NCBI GenBank assembly: GCA_030411725.1
Contig: MU839850.1
Span: forward strand, 124,001-188,000
DNA length: 64,000 nucleotides
Reading direction: 5' to 3'
Origin: Echria macrotheca
Taxonomy: Eukaryota > Ascomycota > Sordariomycetes > Sordariales > Schizotheciaceae
The notes under the pieces are model-generated. The model did not search any database and was not told the DNA's origin. It saw only the letters and a program-made list of their open reading frames with translations. Below are positions 11,901 through 24,921 of the stretch, piece after piece. Every line of letters begins with the position of its first letter. The first letter of the stretch is position 1. The position numbers and the translations under genes are program-made.

Positions 11901-14900
11901 AACGCTGTCGAACATAACACCCGGTCTTGGCGCTCATAAACATATTGAAACCAGGAACCCGTGGTCGGGTCGGCAGTCAGTTTCTCCGTGATCAGGACGT
12001 TGCGGCGGCTCCTAGACTCTAGATGCTCTGGTGTTGACAGCTCCATGTTGCTGCAGCTAAGGACCTCGTGGATCCAGGTTCATGTCGTGTTATCCTTGGC
12101 CTCATCAACCGCTCTTTGCTCAACCATCTTTTGGCTAAACGACACTGGATCCATATCGGGCTGTCGATGTGATCCCACTGACACCGCAACGACTGTCCGG
12201 ACGATCGACCTTGTAGCTTCCGGCATCGCACAAACCCTTGTTAGTGTTTGATGTCCACGGCCTCGAGAACAAGCAGCTGCCGTCTCTGTTGAACGCGAAG
12301 ACTTCGGCACCGAAGTGCTTCTAGAATGCTGATGGAGCAGCTGCTTGTTTTCAGGGACACGCCGGCAGCGCTCCTGCTGGTCCCACAACGGCTCTTCCTC
12401 TTGGCATGCGCGTCGGTATTGCTTGACACATTTCGGCGGAGGGACCTGGATAGATGAACGGAGAATTATGCCTTCTCAGAATGAGGCCGAATTAAGGCCT
12501 TGGCGGTCCCCGACGTGATGTTGCACCGGGCATTGGTTGGGGCTGGCCGTCGTTCGTTCAAGGGCATCGCAGGCCTCGGAGAATGGCGATGCGCAGCATC
12601 TGCCGCTCCAAGGGAGGAGGCAACTCAACTGATGAGGTCGGAGGGAACATGTCGATATCCCGATCTCCTAATTCCAGAGCTGGGCATTTGTTTGTCAGCT
12701 TTGTACCGCCACGGTGACCGAGAGCCGCAAACACCAGCCCCAGGCTGTGGCCACTGGTCCGGCCAGGTCGTACAAACGCCCATGCGCGAGATCAGAGACA
12801 TGACTGAACCCCCCAGGTCCAGCTCGCTGGTTTGGGGCCGTGGCGCACAGCACGTGGGTTCGGGTCCGGACATTCAGCAACAGACGACGCCAGGGAGATG
12901 CTAGACGGGCATGATGAAAGCCACTACCGGCGACCCAAAGTTTGCACTCGGGCGCATAGGGGGGACTTGTCAAGGAAAGCAGATCAACCGCGTAGCGTAT
13001 CCTTCGGCGACTCGCTGACTTCCGTGCCGACGCCAGTCCCCAGCTGTCCATAGCACTGGCCCAGTTACCTACGGACCACAGCATGTAGGCGTCGGGCTCC
13101 CCTGGGGAAAAAACTCGGAGAGAAAACATCATGACTCCTTGGACGAACAACCATACAGGAAGACAGGCAGGCGGTCGGAAAACCTTGATGGCGGTCAAAT
13201 CAAGTCCTCCAACCAGCGTGCCAATTTCGTGGCAGCCGAGAGGTAACATCGGAGGTTCGGAGCCAACGGTTTGCGATGTCACGTCACGTAGTTTGCGGGC
13301 ATCCTATAGGGCACCGAACTCCCGACATCGAGAACCCCACCACGGACAGTGCCGCTGGGGCAAACCCAAAATATCGGACAGCTTAAGATTTTCTGAAGCC
13401 GAACCGTACGATCCAATATGCCTTCATCTCCGGCCAGAGCCAGATCTGTACACAAGATGGGACGAGGAGAGCACCGAGAGCCAGATGGCTGGCGGAGCCA
13501 AGAGCTGAATGCGTCGGCTCGAGCCTATTGTTGGACGACGACGAAGACGATGCGGCAGCTCGAAGCAAGCCCATCAAGCACGCCAACAAGCCACGGCGAT
13601 GATATGGATTTCCAATGGTCTCAGATCCAGCCTGCCCGAGCCCCCGAGCCCGGACTCCGGGAACGAGCCGAGTTTGGACTGCCGCCACCACGATACCGCC
13701 GCCACTACATGACGTTTGCTGCATGGCGTTTTCCTCCACATTGCCCGTCTGTCGAAAGTTCTTCGGCGTCGTCTCCCCGTGAAGCACGTTCCCACGTGTG
13801 TCCAGGTCGAGGCCAGCCAGCAAGTCAGCCATGTGTCTGTCGGTCGACTATCGAGGAAATTCGCTCGTTGCCGCGGCTCGGGGAAGAAGGGAGACAGGTC
13901 GATATGCTCGACCAAAACCTGCTTTCCATGCTAGCATGCATTGGATTCCTTCTCAGACATGTCTCCCTGCCATGCCATCCGGACATCTCTTAGCCCCGTC
14001 CATCCCGTCCATGCCCGACGTGTGCCGACGTCGAACAAACACAAAGAGCATGTGCTTGACAGTCCATGATCCACACATCCACTTGGAGGGCGGTTCGGGA
14101 CGTACAATGGCACTACGGCCCCGCCAGGAAAAGGTTAAACCAAAGTTTAAACCTGACTCTGGACACTCAAGTCCCCACCTGCCCAGCCAGGCACCGATGG
14201 CGACCAGTCAGGAGCGGACTTGTGGGGAAGACCAGCGAGAGAGGGTGTCCAGGGGGCATATTCTGAAACACGGAGCGACAGCATGTCGGTCGTCGAATCG
14301 ACGTCGACTTGTGCTGCTCAATCGTGGCGCCGACATGTCGCCTGCTATCATGGCGCGTTAGCGTCATTGCGGATGTCCGCAGCAAACAGCAAACAGGCTG
14401 TGTTTGCATGGTTCGCCGATGTCGTGCGGGAATCGAGCATGACCGAGGACTGCTTTCGGGACCGAGACGCGTTATTTAGTACCCGAGTGTCCGAGCCGGA
14501 TTTCCAGACATGCCATTGGCCAGTTCTGTGGCTGTTCCCTGGCTGGAGTTTCCTTTTTGCATTCGACAGAGTGCAGCCGTAGCGTTGCTGTTCCCGCTGC
14601 GGCGCTCGTTGGGGTGCCGGAGCGACCTCGATTTAGTAGCGCGCCACGGTATATCCAGAAAGTATATCGATATCTTGGCCTGCCTGTTTCGTACTTCTGC
14701 TGGGGAACTTCGGGACTCGCTCGTCGGCCGCGACAAGAAAATCTCCAACTCACAAAGAAAAGGCGTACGTCAGCTCTTCTGCGAGTTCTTCTGTCTCTCC
14801 CTCGCTTTCTTGCAGACGCTCGACGCCACGGCCGCCATCATGGCTTCCAACATGTCTTGGCCCTCAGCACGTGGCCGCATTTATACCCGCTCCCGCTCAC

Positions 14901-15088
14901 CACAAGAGGCTGTGTGTCTCTCTTCCGACATGTGTGTCGGGTCTCTCCACGCGGAGTCCAAGACAGCATCATGGCCATAAACCCGTTCCCCGTCCCCACC
15001 TTCTCTTCTTCTTCCTCCTCTTCCCTTCCCCCTCCCCGATATGCCGGAGACGTCCTGCAAGCACCCCAGAGTGCGACCAAGATGCGCG

Positions 15089-15098
15089 CCATATATGG
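15089..15098. promoter_or_regulatory. CArG-like MADS-box site
   Basis: The palindromic sequence CCATATATGG matches CC(A/T)6GG, the SRF/Mcm1-type MADS-box consensus. It is a single 10 bp match deep in the 16 kb gap, so chance occurrence is possible. Confidence 0.25.
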
Positions 15099-17840
15099 GG
15101 ACACCGGAGACGAGTGGGGCGGGAAGCGGGTACTGCATCGGTGACGGGACCGTATATTGCGTTGTTTGCCTCTCCCTCGCCTCACTCTCCCCCCATCTCT
15201 ATCCGCCGGTCCCCTTCCTCCAACAACGGTCAAGATCTGCCGCATGTTACTCCTACCTTGCTGGCGCTTTGACGACCGGAGCTCGGTACTGTCAACCAGC
15301 CGGGTGGGTACGGGTTGGGGGATACCGCGGACCACATATTGGGCTTCGGACGGGGTCCTACGGTATATATCGGAGATCTTCTTGTTTTACCCCCGACCGT
15401 CCCATCGACCCGCCTTGCTCTTGTCTTCTGCCTTTGGGGAGGTATAAGAAGCCTCTCGGGCTCGTCCTGCGTTCCATCGACGCCACCTTCCACATGTCTC
15501 GGGCCGCCCCTTCGTCTCGATCACGACACCGAAAACCGACCCCGACATCGATAGCCACCACGGTATGAAGCCGGCATCGGGTGGTGTGGCTCAGGACAGA
15601 CCTTGGTGGCATGCCAAAGCTGCAAGGCAATCACCACCAAGGGGTGGGGGAAGAGGTCCACCACTGGTGGACAGGAATGAAATAAAGGATGTGTTGGAGA
15701 TCAAGTCCTGACGCGCCGCGGACGACCAAGAACCCTTACCCGAACGATGATGACCAATCCGTGCGATGCGATGACCTCCCTTTGTCAACATCCCATTGCT
15801 CCGGTAACAGGAAGGGGATATTGTCAAGAGCAACAAAAGGAAGCAAGCCAAGTCCGGATAAGCTTGGCCCTTGGCCGAAAAGGGAATGGTATGCTGGCTA
15901 AGCTAAGGTTGAGCTCGTCGACAGAAATGTGACGCTCTCTCCCGAATGCTAAGCCATGCACCAGCATCACCGTCTGAGTCTCGGGGAATGGATAGCTCTG
16001 AGAATGAGCTGCCAGAAAGAGGAATGGGAAGTGATGGCCGAAAACGCCTGCATTGGTCGGCTGCAGCTCGACACTTGCCAAAAGATCAACCGGTCGCGAA
16101 ATGCCATTGCCGTACGATAATTGCCTTGCCGCTGCAACGACCGCCACGATGCCGTCGACTCTCGAGCTCGGAAGTGGGATCAGGTGCTTCGGCTAATAAG
16201 GGACACGTGACAAAATTGTCCGTGTGAAGCAAACTTGAAATGTTGGACCGAGCCCTTATCAGGCCACCTCTGCGGGTTGCGACGAAGATAACCAAGAGCT
16301 GCGTGGAACAGGAGGCTGGGTCGGGTGGCATCGGGAAGAAAACAAGCTTCAGCGCGCGAGTCGGTTGCACCCGTGTGGAGTCGACGACGGCTAGCGTCAC
16401 CAAGCCTCGAATTCCGCTTCCTTTCCCGACGGCTCACCGACGACTGCGCATGAGTCGACAACAGCGAACACGAGTTTGAGCCAGGTCCAAGGACGATGTT
16501 GACAATTTGATGTCGGTATCATCGTCATCGGGAACCATTTTGCCGGCCGGCTTCCCGCCCACACTATTCTTCAGCCGCATCGGAGATAGTGACGTGGGGT
16601 GTCGACGCCCAGAAGGGGGACGATGACGAGTTCTTGGCAAGCTGCCCATTCTCGCAAGGGAGGGGTGGACTATCGCCCAAACCTTGGGCGTGGGCCGGAC
16701 TCGAGACTTGGGAAAAGGCGCCAAAACGACGATCATGTCGTAGCTTCTCCGGACGAGGACTGGAAAGTTCCCAAAGCAACCTCGTAATCGAATGCGACTC
16801 TGGCGCTCGGTTCAGCGACTTGGACCGGTTTGAAGTGGACAAAACGGTGGAAAAGAGCCAGGGTTGTCACCGTTCCGGCGGTGGCCAGGGGAGGGGTGTT
16901 GTTCTTGAAGGCGGTCAGGACCGGAGAATGCAGCAGTGGCTGCAGCCTCACCTTCAACACGAGGTGATATTAGGTGGCCCGCAGGCCAGCCCGGCAGCAA
17001 TTGTCTGGGCGCTTGCCGCACTACCGACAAGGCCCTGGCCAGTCGTGTTTTGGGCGGGAAGCTGGGCGCCTGCGGGGGTCCTCGAAACTGCGGGACGAGA
17101 TGGGGCTTGGTCAGACCACGGCGCGGTGTCGAATGCTACCTGGAATCAAAGACGAGACAACCCGCGTCAGCTTTCTCGGGAAAGGCGTCCAGACCAGACT
17201 TGGCTGCTTTGCGGCTCTGTGGTGGCCGGTAGTAGCGATAAATTAAAAAATGAAACATGACACCCACCGGGCCGCTGTTTTTGCGTTGATCAGTGCACTT
17301 TGAAACAATGGAATGTTCGATGTCACGGGGTGTGCGGCATTGCGCTAGTTCTTTTCGTTGTTGAATTCGATGGTTTCGTCCGGGGTCAGTGGAAAGGTAC
17401 CGCCCAGGGGAGGGGTGCGATTTTCTTGCTGCTCTTTTCTTCTCTTTTCGTCGTCTTTTCGAATTGCAATCCCGAAAAGGTTCACTGTGTGCGAGCGAGC
17501 GCGCGGCTGGGCTTGCGGCGGGGGGAGGGGAGCCTGCTGGGGGGGAAATTGCGAGGCGCAAATCGAGGCACGGTGCGCTGCGCTGCGCTGCTGCGCAACA
17601 AGCGCAGGAGCAGCGATCCCAATCCCCCCCAAAGCCCAAAAGAATAAAAAAACTACGCAAGGGGGGAGGAAAAAGGAGTAACGATGATGGAAAAGGGAGA
17701 AAATGGATGACGACGGGGGCTGATCGGCTGGACTGGGGTTATAATATTGTTCACGATAGGGGCAAATTGGGATATCACTAGTTGGGACTTGAGAGTGAGA
17801 TTTTGGCGTTGTTTTTTGCATGTCTTTTTTTCTTGAACAC

Positions 17841-17872
17841 GAGGGATGAGGAGGGATGAGGGATGAGGGATG
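17841..17872. repeat. GAGGGAT imperfect tandem repeat
   Basis: Four to five units of GAGGGAT/GAG occur in tandem. It lies in the G-rich distal 5' flank of the DUF92 gene and close to the GGGAT repeat at 18002. Confidence 0.8.
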
Positions 17873-18001
17873 CAGCAGGTGAGAATTGGGAAGGCAGCAG
17901 CAGCATTCATTCGATGGAGTGCGAGGTTTACGGATCGTTAGCTGTGTGTGTTTGGTTCGTTGGTTTTTTTACTTTGTTCTTGGCCTTCTTTTGCCCCACG
18001 G

Positions 18002-18026
18002 GGGATGGGATGGGATGGGATGGGAT
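18002..18026. repeat. (GGGAT)5 microsatellite
   Basis: Five perfect GGGAT units occur in tandem about 960 bp upstream of the DUF92 start. The G triplets could support G-quadruplex folding on the plus strand. Confidence 0.9.
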
Positions 18027-18987
18027 ACCCAGAGGAACTGTTGATGTGGATTGGAGTGGGTGGATGGATGGTGGATGATGACGGCACCAACGAGCTGTTG
18101 CGAATGGTGCCAACACATTTGGGATGGCGTCTGGCGTTCAGCCCCCTTCATGTTCGGTTCGGTCTTGAAGGGTAAGGTGAATGAATGAAGTCCTCGATTG
18201 GGGAAACCATTCCCCAGCCCCATGGTTATGGATTTAAGGGGGGATGGTGGATGGATAGATGCATATATATAGCTATGGTGGGGTGGGAAGGGGTGGAATT
18301 GCTTGGCCCTGTCAGCAGCACCAGCAGCAGCAGATCGACAGGTCAGATTTTGTTCTTGGGACAAGCTTGGGCCTCTTTTTTGTCGTTCTCGTTGGGCCGT
18401 TCCCGTGGTGTGGGCTGTGTGTGGGGTCAGTTGTGGGGTCTGGCCAGTGGCCAGCCAGCAGGCCAGGCAAAGCAGCCCGCTGATGTCAGCGCCTGATCGG
18501 ATCCTGTGAACGACGAGAAGCAAGGACAGGGACAGACAACCGCTGCCTACGGTCGGATTTTGTTGGAACGACGCGCAAACAACACAACGAAACGACAACA
18601 ACAGTGCGCTCGCAGCATGTACACTGCAAAGTGATGATCCTGATTTGAAATATTGGATATCCAAGGAAGAAACTTGGAAAGGAGAGAGATACCAATTACA
18701 GAACGCACGAGCATTTCGCCCCTCCTCCCCTCCCCGCCCGCCCGCCTGCCTCAAAAAAATACGACAGCGCACTGGCCGTTCGAAGAAAAAGTTCAGGGGA
18801 AGCAGCAAATCAGCATCCTGACAAACACATACAACCCAAACCCGATCGAGCAGAAATCCGAGAGCTCCAACCATCCAGGCACCAGGCACACAGACAGGCA
18901 CAGGCACATCATCCGATTTTACACTATCATCTCATCTCAGATATCCCGCATCCGCATCGATAGTCGATATCTCGATATCGGCACAAA

Positions 18988-20437
18988 ATGAAGCCGGCTA
19001 TCGCGATCCCGGCCATCGCGGTGCTCTGCTACCGGGCCTACTCCAAGAACTCGCTGACGCCGGCCGGCATCTTCGCCGCCTTCCTCACGGCCGTGGCGCA
19101 TGCCGTCCACCCGTGGAATCTGCCTTTTGTCCTGCTGGTTGTTTTCTTCCTGGCCGGCACACGGGCTACACATGTAAGTTTTTTGTTTCCTTCGTTTTTG
19201 TTATTTTACCCCGCAGATATGTGGAGGGGGGGTGGTGGTGTCAGGAATTCAGGAACCAGATGTTGTCGATGTTCGGGAGAGGAAGGGACGGAGGGAGATG
19301 AGACGGTACATCATCCATCGGGATATCCGTCACCCGTGTGTGTATGTGTGTGTTGGCTGTGACGACTCCTGAACGCGTAACCCTCCCTTCTTCTTCCCCA
19401 AACACCAGCACAAACAACGTCACTTTTCTGTTTCCCGAGGACTAAAAAATTGTTCGTATTCTTCGTAAACTGATACATCTGGGCTTTCCAAACAGGTCAA
19501 GGAGAATGTCAAGGCCAGGCTGACGCTGCACTCCCGCGGCTCCTCGGGCGGGGAGGGTCCCCGTACGCACGTCCAGGTGTTCGCCAACAGCCTGACGGCC
19601 TCGCTGCTGTCGCTGCTGCACGCCTACCAGCTGCGCGTCCGCCAGCAGGCTCTGGCCGAATTTCCTAATGGAAGCCCCGAGAGTCTGTGCTTCTCGTGGG
19701 GCGGAGACCTCCTGGTGGTCGGCATCATCGCCAACTACGCCTGCGTCGCCGCCGACACGTTCAGCTCGGAGCTGGGGATCCTGTCGCCGCACGCGCCGAG
19801 GCTGATCACCAGTCTGACGCTGAGGAAGGTCCCCCGCGGGACCAACGGGGGTGTCACGCTGGTCGGGCTCGCGGCCGGGCTGCTCGGGAGTATGGTCATC
19901 GTCACGGCCGCCATGCTGACCCTGCCGATGTGCTCGCCCGACACGGCGGGGCGGGTCGGCGGCGGCGTGCCCTGGACGCCGGACCAGCGGCGGACGTTGA
20001 TTCTGGGTCTGACGGTGTGGGGCTTCCTCGGGAGCGTGGTCGACAGTGTCCTGGGCGGTCTGTTCCAGCGGACCGTCAAGGATGTGCGCACCGGCAAGGT
20101 GGTCGAGGGCGAGGGCGGCGTGCGCGTGCTTGTCTCGCCGGCTGCGGGCGGCGAGCAAAAGGCCACGGCGGGTGTCAAGGCGGAGCTGTTGCACGGCGAG
20201 GGCGGGGATGCCGTCGAGGATGTTGCTGGGGATCGGTATGATGTCCGCCAGAAGAATCGGCGGTCGAGTTTTGGGGATGAGAGGCCGTCGCGGGTGGTTG
20301 AGAATGGCTGGGACTTGCTGGACAATAACGATGTCAACTTTTTGATGGCGTTTGGGATGAGTGTTGGTGCGATGGCGGTTGCGTCGTGGTATTGGGGGGT
20401 TCCGCTGCGGTCGGTCTTGCCGGGTGATGTTGTGTAG
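18988..20437 (+). CDS. DUF92/TMEM19-family integral membrane protein
   Basis: A predicted multi-span membrane protein of about 375 residues. Exon 1 is 18988-19173 and exon 2 is 19496-20437, joined across a 322 bp intron with a GTAAGT donor and an AACAG acceptor. Exon 1 carries a first hydrophobic helix and the family-like GTRATH; exon 2 opens with VKENVKARLT and later has the family signatures ADTFSSELG and RKVPRGTNGGVTLVGL, followed by a long hydrophobic segment. DUF92 includes human TMEM19 and plant VTE6/PGPP phosphatase or kinase-like proteins, so a role in isoprenoid phosphate or lipid metabolism is possible, but I do not assign a reaction. A hydrophilic loop near residues 270-340 is rich in Gly, Ala and charged residues. 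The last about 100 codons become G- and T-rich at third positions. Confidence 0.9.
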
Positions 20438-22206
20438 TTGTGGATATCGTCTCTCAGTGGAGCATCATTCGCCTATTCGTATATCAAGCTGGTATTCCAT
20501 TATTGACTGTTGAGGCTGCCATTGTTTTGCGATGAGTGTAATCCTGAAGATATGTTTTGTCGTTCACGTTCACCGTGGTTGACTGCCGAGGCCCTACCCC
20601 TGAATGCTGTTTACGTTCCATCTCAAGCAACATTGGATGCTCATCCCCCTCGGCGAGATACTATTTCTCAGGCCAATATCCCGCTCACATCGTCGTCTCC
20701 ATCGTCGTCGTTGTCGTTGTCGTCAATTTGCAATTCTTCCTTCTCTCAAACTTGCTCGCTACAAGAACTCGTACACCTCGTTCATTGGACCAGACCCGGC
20801 CTCCTTTCTCTATCGGTGCTTGCTTGCTTGTGTGTATACCTCGTCGCTGTTCGGGTTTTCTCAGTTCAAACGTATCTCGTCCTGCCTCGTCCTGCTTCGA
20901 TGTCTGCGATCTGCGATCTTTTGCATCGAGTTGTGAGTGACGCTGAAGTGTTGTGATGTGTGGTCTTGTCTCGTTTTGTGTCCTACTTTGGTAGCAAGAC
21001 ATTCTCAAGTCATCACTCACCTCGCTGGGCATGTCCCCCTGGTGAAATATTGTCCTCTTCCTTTCAAAGGGGGTTCAATCCCGTTGACGCCTGGCCCCCC
21101 GCTTCTCCGTCTTAGCTGGAGGACCAATGCTGCGAGTCCGCCGTCGTGTCGAACCACCGCATCTCTTGATGAGGAGTCAAGTTTCCTCGCCCACCCCCAG
21201 TCCTCCAGTCGTGAAACGGTTAAATCTGTCCTCCTGTCTCCTTTTTCCCCTGCTTCTGGTCGTCGTCGTCGTCGTCATCCATGATCCCCCCGTCTTTTGT
21301 ATATATATCTCGTGCTGTTGTTCCCAGTTGCCCCTCTCCCGGATATATATGTGAGAGATATGCTTCTGGGCATACAAATTTCGTTGTTGTCGTCATCGTC
21401 GTTATCCTCGGACTGCCGCGTACCTACTCAGCACCACCACGATCGATTCCCTCCTTCTCTCTCCTGGATGTCGTTTCCTTCGTTTCCATTACAACCCGCC
21501 CACCACCGAGCAAGCCCCGGTCCCTCCTCCCCGGGCCCCCTCTTTCTCGGAAAAAACACACCATCATCCTCATCTCTTTCTCCATCCATCATTCCGCTTC
21601 ATATGATACCCCATTTTCGAGACGGTCGCCTGGATTTTTGACGCAGATATTCGTACATCCCCCCGGTTGAAGCAAATCCTCCCCTTTCCTCTCCTTTCAT
21701 TTTTCCAGTTGCTCAGATCTCGGAAATGGCGTGGTTCTCCGGTTCACTCGCCCCTTTTCATGCCATCCATCCCCCCGTTCATATGGATTTTTTTGGGATA
21801 CCCGCCCCTGTCAGGGGTTATGCGCCGTTACCGTTGTTGTCGTCGTCGTCAAACTCGGTATCGGCCCCTTGCTTGTCTGCTTGTTCCGCTGGACAGTGTT
21901 TACTTTGTCCAAAACTCGCAACTCAACACCACCCACTGTCCCTTTCTTTCAAAGGATCGTCTCGACCGACCGCAAGAGTGATTATAGTATATCTGCTCAC
22001 ACATATAAGTTCTGGTACGCAGTTTCCAAAAGATCACCTTGTCCATTCATGAATTCATGAGTTAGCTCTCTCATAATGGGCGCACAGTAGGATCACATCA
22101 TGATGCCTAGTCGCCTGTCTGTCTCCAGCAGCGTCGAGGGTAAACTCCATAAATATGAGCTGGAAATAAACACCGAGGCTGTTTTTTTTCCTGTCAGGAG
22201 TGAGGA

Positions 22207-22226
22207 ATATATATATATATATATAT
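22207..22226. repeat. (AT)10 microsatellite
   Basis: A perfect AT dinucleotide run of 20 bases in non-coding DNA. Confidence 0.95.
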
Positions 22227-24642
22227 GTAGGTGAGTGTGTTCATTTAGGCATCTGTTTAGACAAGTAGGTATGTCAGATTCGGATCTCGGTCGTCGGGTC
22301 TCGGACGCGTGGTGTGGTGGTGGATTTCTTGGCTTTCGTATTACTGATGTCAGCTTTTTTTGGTGGAGATGTTTTTCCTTTTCTCACTGACAGTTTCATG
22401 TAAATTTTGAGTTCGTATAAAATTGATTGGGGAGTGTTGATGTGCAAACGGTTGGGTTGGTTCGCTTTGACAATGGTGTATGTTTCTGGTTGTGGATGAC
22501 GAGATGTATGTCTGACTGGATGGGCTTCCATGGTTCATGGGGCGGGACATGGGAGAATGATTAGATTTGGTTATTTACTTGTTGCATATTATTGGGGGGG
22601 CCCTCTGTTTCTCTCGTCATGCTGTTTGAGGATTGTTCTTTAACTTCGTCATTGTTTGTCAAGTTCGTCACGGGGCGGGTATTGCACCCGGTAACGTCTC
22701 GACTTCACAGGATTTCCATGGAACTTTTGAGTGACAGGAAAATCTAAGTATTTCCAGGAGTAAACGCACAGGTTTAAATAAGGAAATGTAATTGGGATAT
22801 AACAAAAGGGGTTTGCTCTTATTCCAGTTCACTCGACATGCGCCAGGGGCAATCCAGATACTGTCTCATTGCAAATACACACCACCACCGAGCAGGACTC
22901 AGCTGTAGGTGACAAGTATCTTGAAAAAGCATCTAAAGATACGCTCTAGATTATTCTTCTGCATACATAGCACTAAAACCTCCCGAAGCTTGATCAAACA
23001 TTGGACATGGTGCCCGGCCCGGTGCCGACAGTGTCCAAACCCCATTCTGTCAGAGCGAGCCCATACCATAGCCACAACCTGTCCCCTCCCATCACAAATC
23101 CTTCAACCTAGAAGGCCAAGAAACCCCAAAAGAAGGCAGAGGAAGCCATCTCACTGGTATCCACACGGTTCATGTTCGTCGTCCAACTAAACTTTTCCAC
23201 GCCAAGCACAATAGCGTCACGCGTCACGACCTTGCGGTCCACTGGCAACTAACTATTCTGGGCAAGAACTGAAACCACATGATCCATTCGAAAGGAAGCG
23301 CTAGGTACCCAAGAGATCAGTCAGCCCGTTGAGTCTAAATCGACGACGGCTGTTGTCGTGTCTGCAAGATATACGACCAATATGTTTTACAAGTTTGGCA
23401 CAGTCGTTTGTTTTGCCTGGCCAATTCTGAGTACCCAGAGAAGCAGAGCGTGTGTGTTCTATTTGTATTGACTTGACTCGTTTATGTGACTGGACACCGG
23501 CTGTCGTCGATGGGGCAGGCAGGTGGGAAAAGGAAGGGCATGATTGGCAGAGGTAGTGAGTACTAGCATGTCGGCTTCCATGTGTCCAACATAGTTGGTG
23601 ATGCATTCCGCGACAAATTAAAATCTCTAGAGTCTGGTTCATTGCTTCACAGCACAAGTCGTGGATAAGGAGTGGAGAGTAGGTAGGTTCGTCAGATTGG
23701 GTCCGCATTTCATCGATGTTGTTACTACATGCCTATATACCGTACGTATTTGATCTGAGAAAGAGAAAAAAGTGTTGCTCGAGAGACAGGGACAGGGAAC
23801 GACCCCTGAGAGACCTCTGTGGAAAAGGGGCCCGGCTTGGGACCAGACATACACTTAGATCAGTCCAAAGTCAGGGCAGAAGCGTCACATACATTGATTC
23901 ACTGTTCTTGGCTTCGATACGAGGAAAACAAGTCGTCCATCATTACCACCGTGTTTATGTACATTAGGTAGCAGTTTGGTGGTCATCAGTGAATCCCTCA
24001 TCCTGATACCTGTAATGAACACACGAGTTTAAATGCCCTTGACACACACAGCCTGCAGTTTCCCCAACATATAATATACCAAGATGGCCTGTCGAGACCT
24101 CAAAGAGAGACAACCAACCAACTACGTTCCGAAATTCTTGAGATCCGAGACAACAACCACAAAGTCAACAGCGACGAAGTGGGGGATTTCGAAGGAAGGT
24201 CTAAACACCGGCCACGTATCAGTAATAACGCTTGAGCTCATCGGGCAGGAAAAAAATTCTGACTGAAAGAGCCACCACCTACGTATAGTCTACACAGGTG
24301 TCTGCTTAACTCGAGTACCGACCGACTGTGCGAGACCACACAGACACAAACCCGGGCACTAATTAGTTCAACGCTACCTACCTCGAACCCGTCCGCAAGG
24401 GTACCTAACTTAGAAAATTCAGCGATGCTAGTTGAGAATTAGCCGCCTGTCTGTTTCATCGTCGACACTCGGACCAAACTTCCCATATGTCGATCCAAGA
24501 CCGAAAGAGAAAGAGAGAGTATAAATTGCAGTGCCTGCCTGGGAAGCGTCTACCATTCCAGGCGGCCTATTCTCCTCCGTAGGAGACAGTTCCAACCCCA
24601 ACATACCAGCAGACGATGACAATTTTAACATTCCCAGAGCCA

Positions 24643-24654
24643 GGGGGGGGGGGG
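24643..24654. repeat. Poly-G run of 12
   Basis: An uninterrupted run of 12 G on the plus strand about 270 bp beyond the 3' end of the 5-oxoprolinase gene. Such runs are prone to sequencing length errors. Confidence 0.9.
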
Positions 24655-24921
24655 TAGCGAGAGGTATAATGAGACATCCGACTCGGGGGGCACTGCCGGA
24701 ACCTCAGAACATAAATAAAAGAAAATAAAAGAAAAACAGTTCTTCAGGTCATGTATTCTTGGTAGATTGTCATCACGAGTATCCAAAACACACTCACACA
24801 CAACTCACACATCACCACCGTACCCGACAACCACAGGGAGACAGCAAAACTTAACCGGTTAACCATCATGTTCCATTTCCCGTAGACACCCATCGATCTT
24901 CGATATCTACCAGCTAAAAAA

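Larger units (their letters stand above)
2885..18987. other. 16.1 kb intergenic region with no supportable gene
   Basis: This stretch separates the start of the minus-strand zinc-finger factor from the start of the plus-strand DUF92 gene, so it is a shared upstream region. Open frames reach at most about 310 codons, show no recognisable domain, and where I checked their third codon positions lack the GC bias of the neighbouring real genes. The DNA is not AT-rich, so it does not look like heavily RIP-mutated transposon sequence, and I saw no terminal repeats or transposase motifs. It contains a CTG run (2966-2984), short hairpins (8328-8347, 10333-10348), a CArG-like site (15089-15098), G-rich tracts around 17500-17560 and GGGAT/GAGGGAT repeats near 17841-18026. 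It may hold regulatory DNA or non-coding transcripts; neither is shown by sequence alone. Confidence 0.7.
20438..24921. other. 4.5 kb convergent intergenic region without a gene
   Basis: Lies between the convergent 3' ends of the DUF92 gene and the 5-oxoprolinase gene. From about 20650 to 22000 the plus strand is strongly C/T-rich with CGTCGT and TCGTCG triplet runs; the rest is more AT-rich, including (AT)10 at 22207 and a 12-G run at 24643. Short open frames show no domain and low-complexity translation. The size is unusual for a convergent spacer in this window, so an unannotated non-coding transcript is possible. Confidence 0.65.

Noticed and set aside
16589..17260. Plus-strand open frame of 223 codons
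   Set aside because: Trp/Gly/Arg-rich random-looking translation with no domain.
17969..18907. Minus-strand open frame of 312 codons near the DUF92 promoter
   Set aside because: The translation is low complexity and is the complement of G-rich promoter DNA with GGGAT repeats.
21060..21090. tRNA-like GGTTCAATCC box
   Set aside because: The flanks do not form a five-base T stem or an acceptor stem, and no A box lies upstream.
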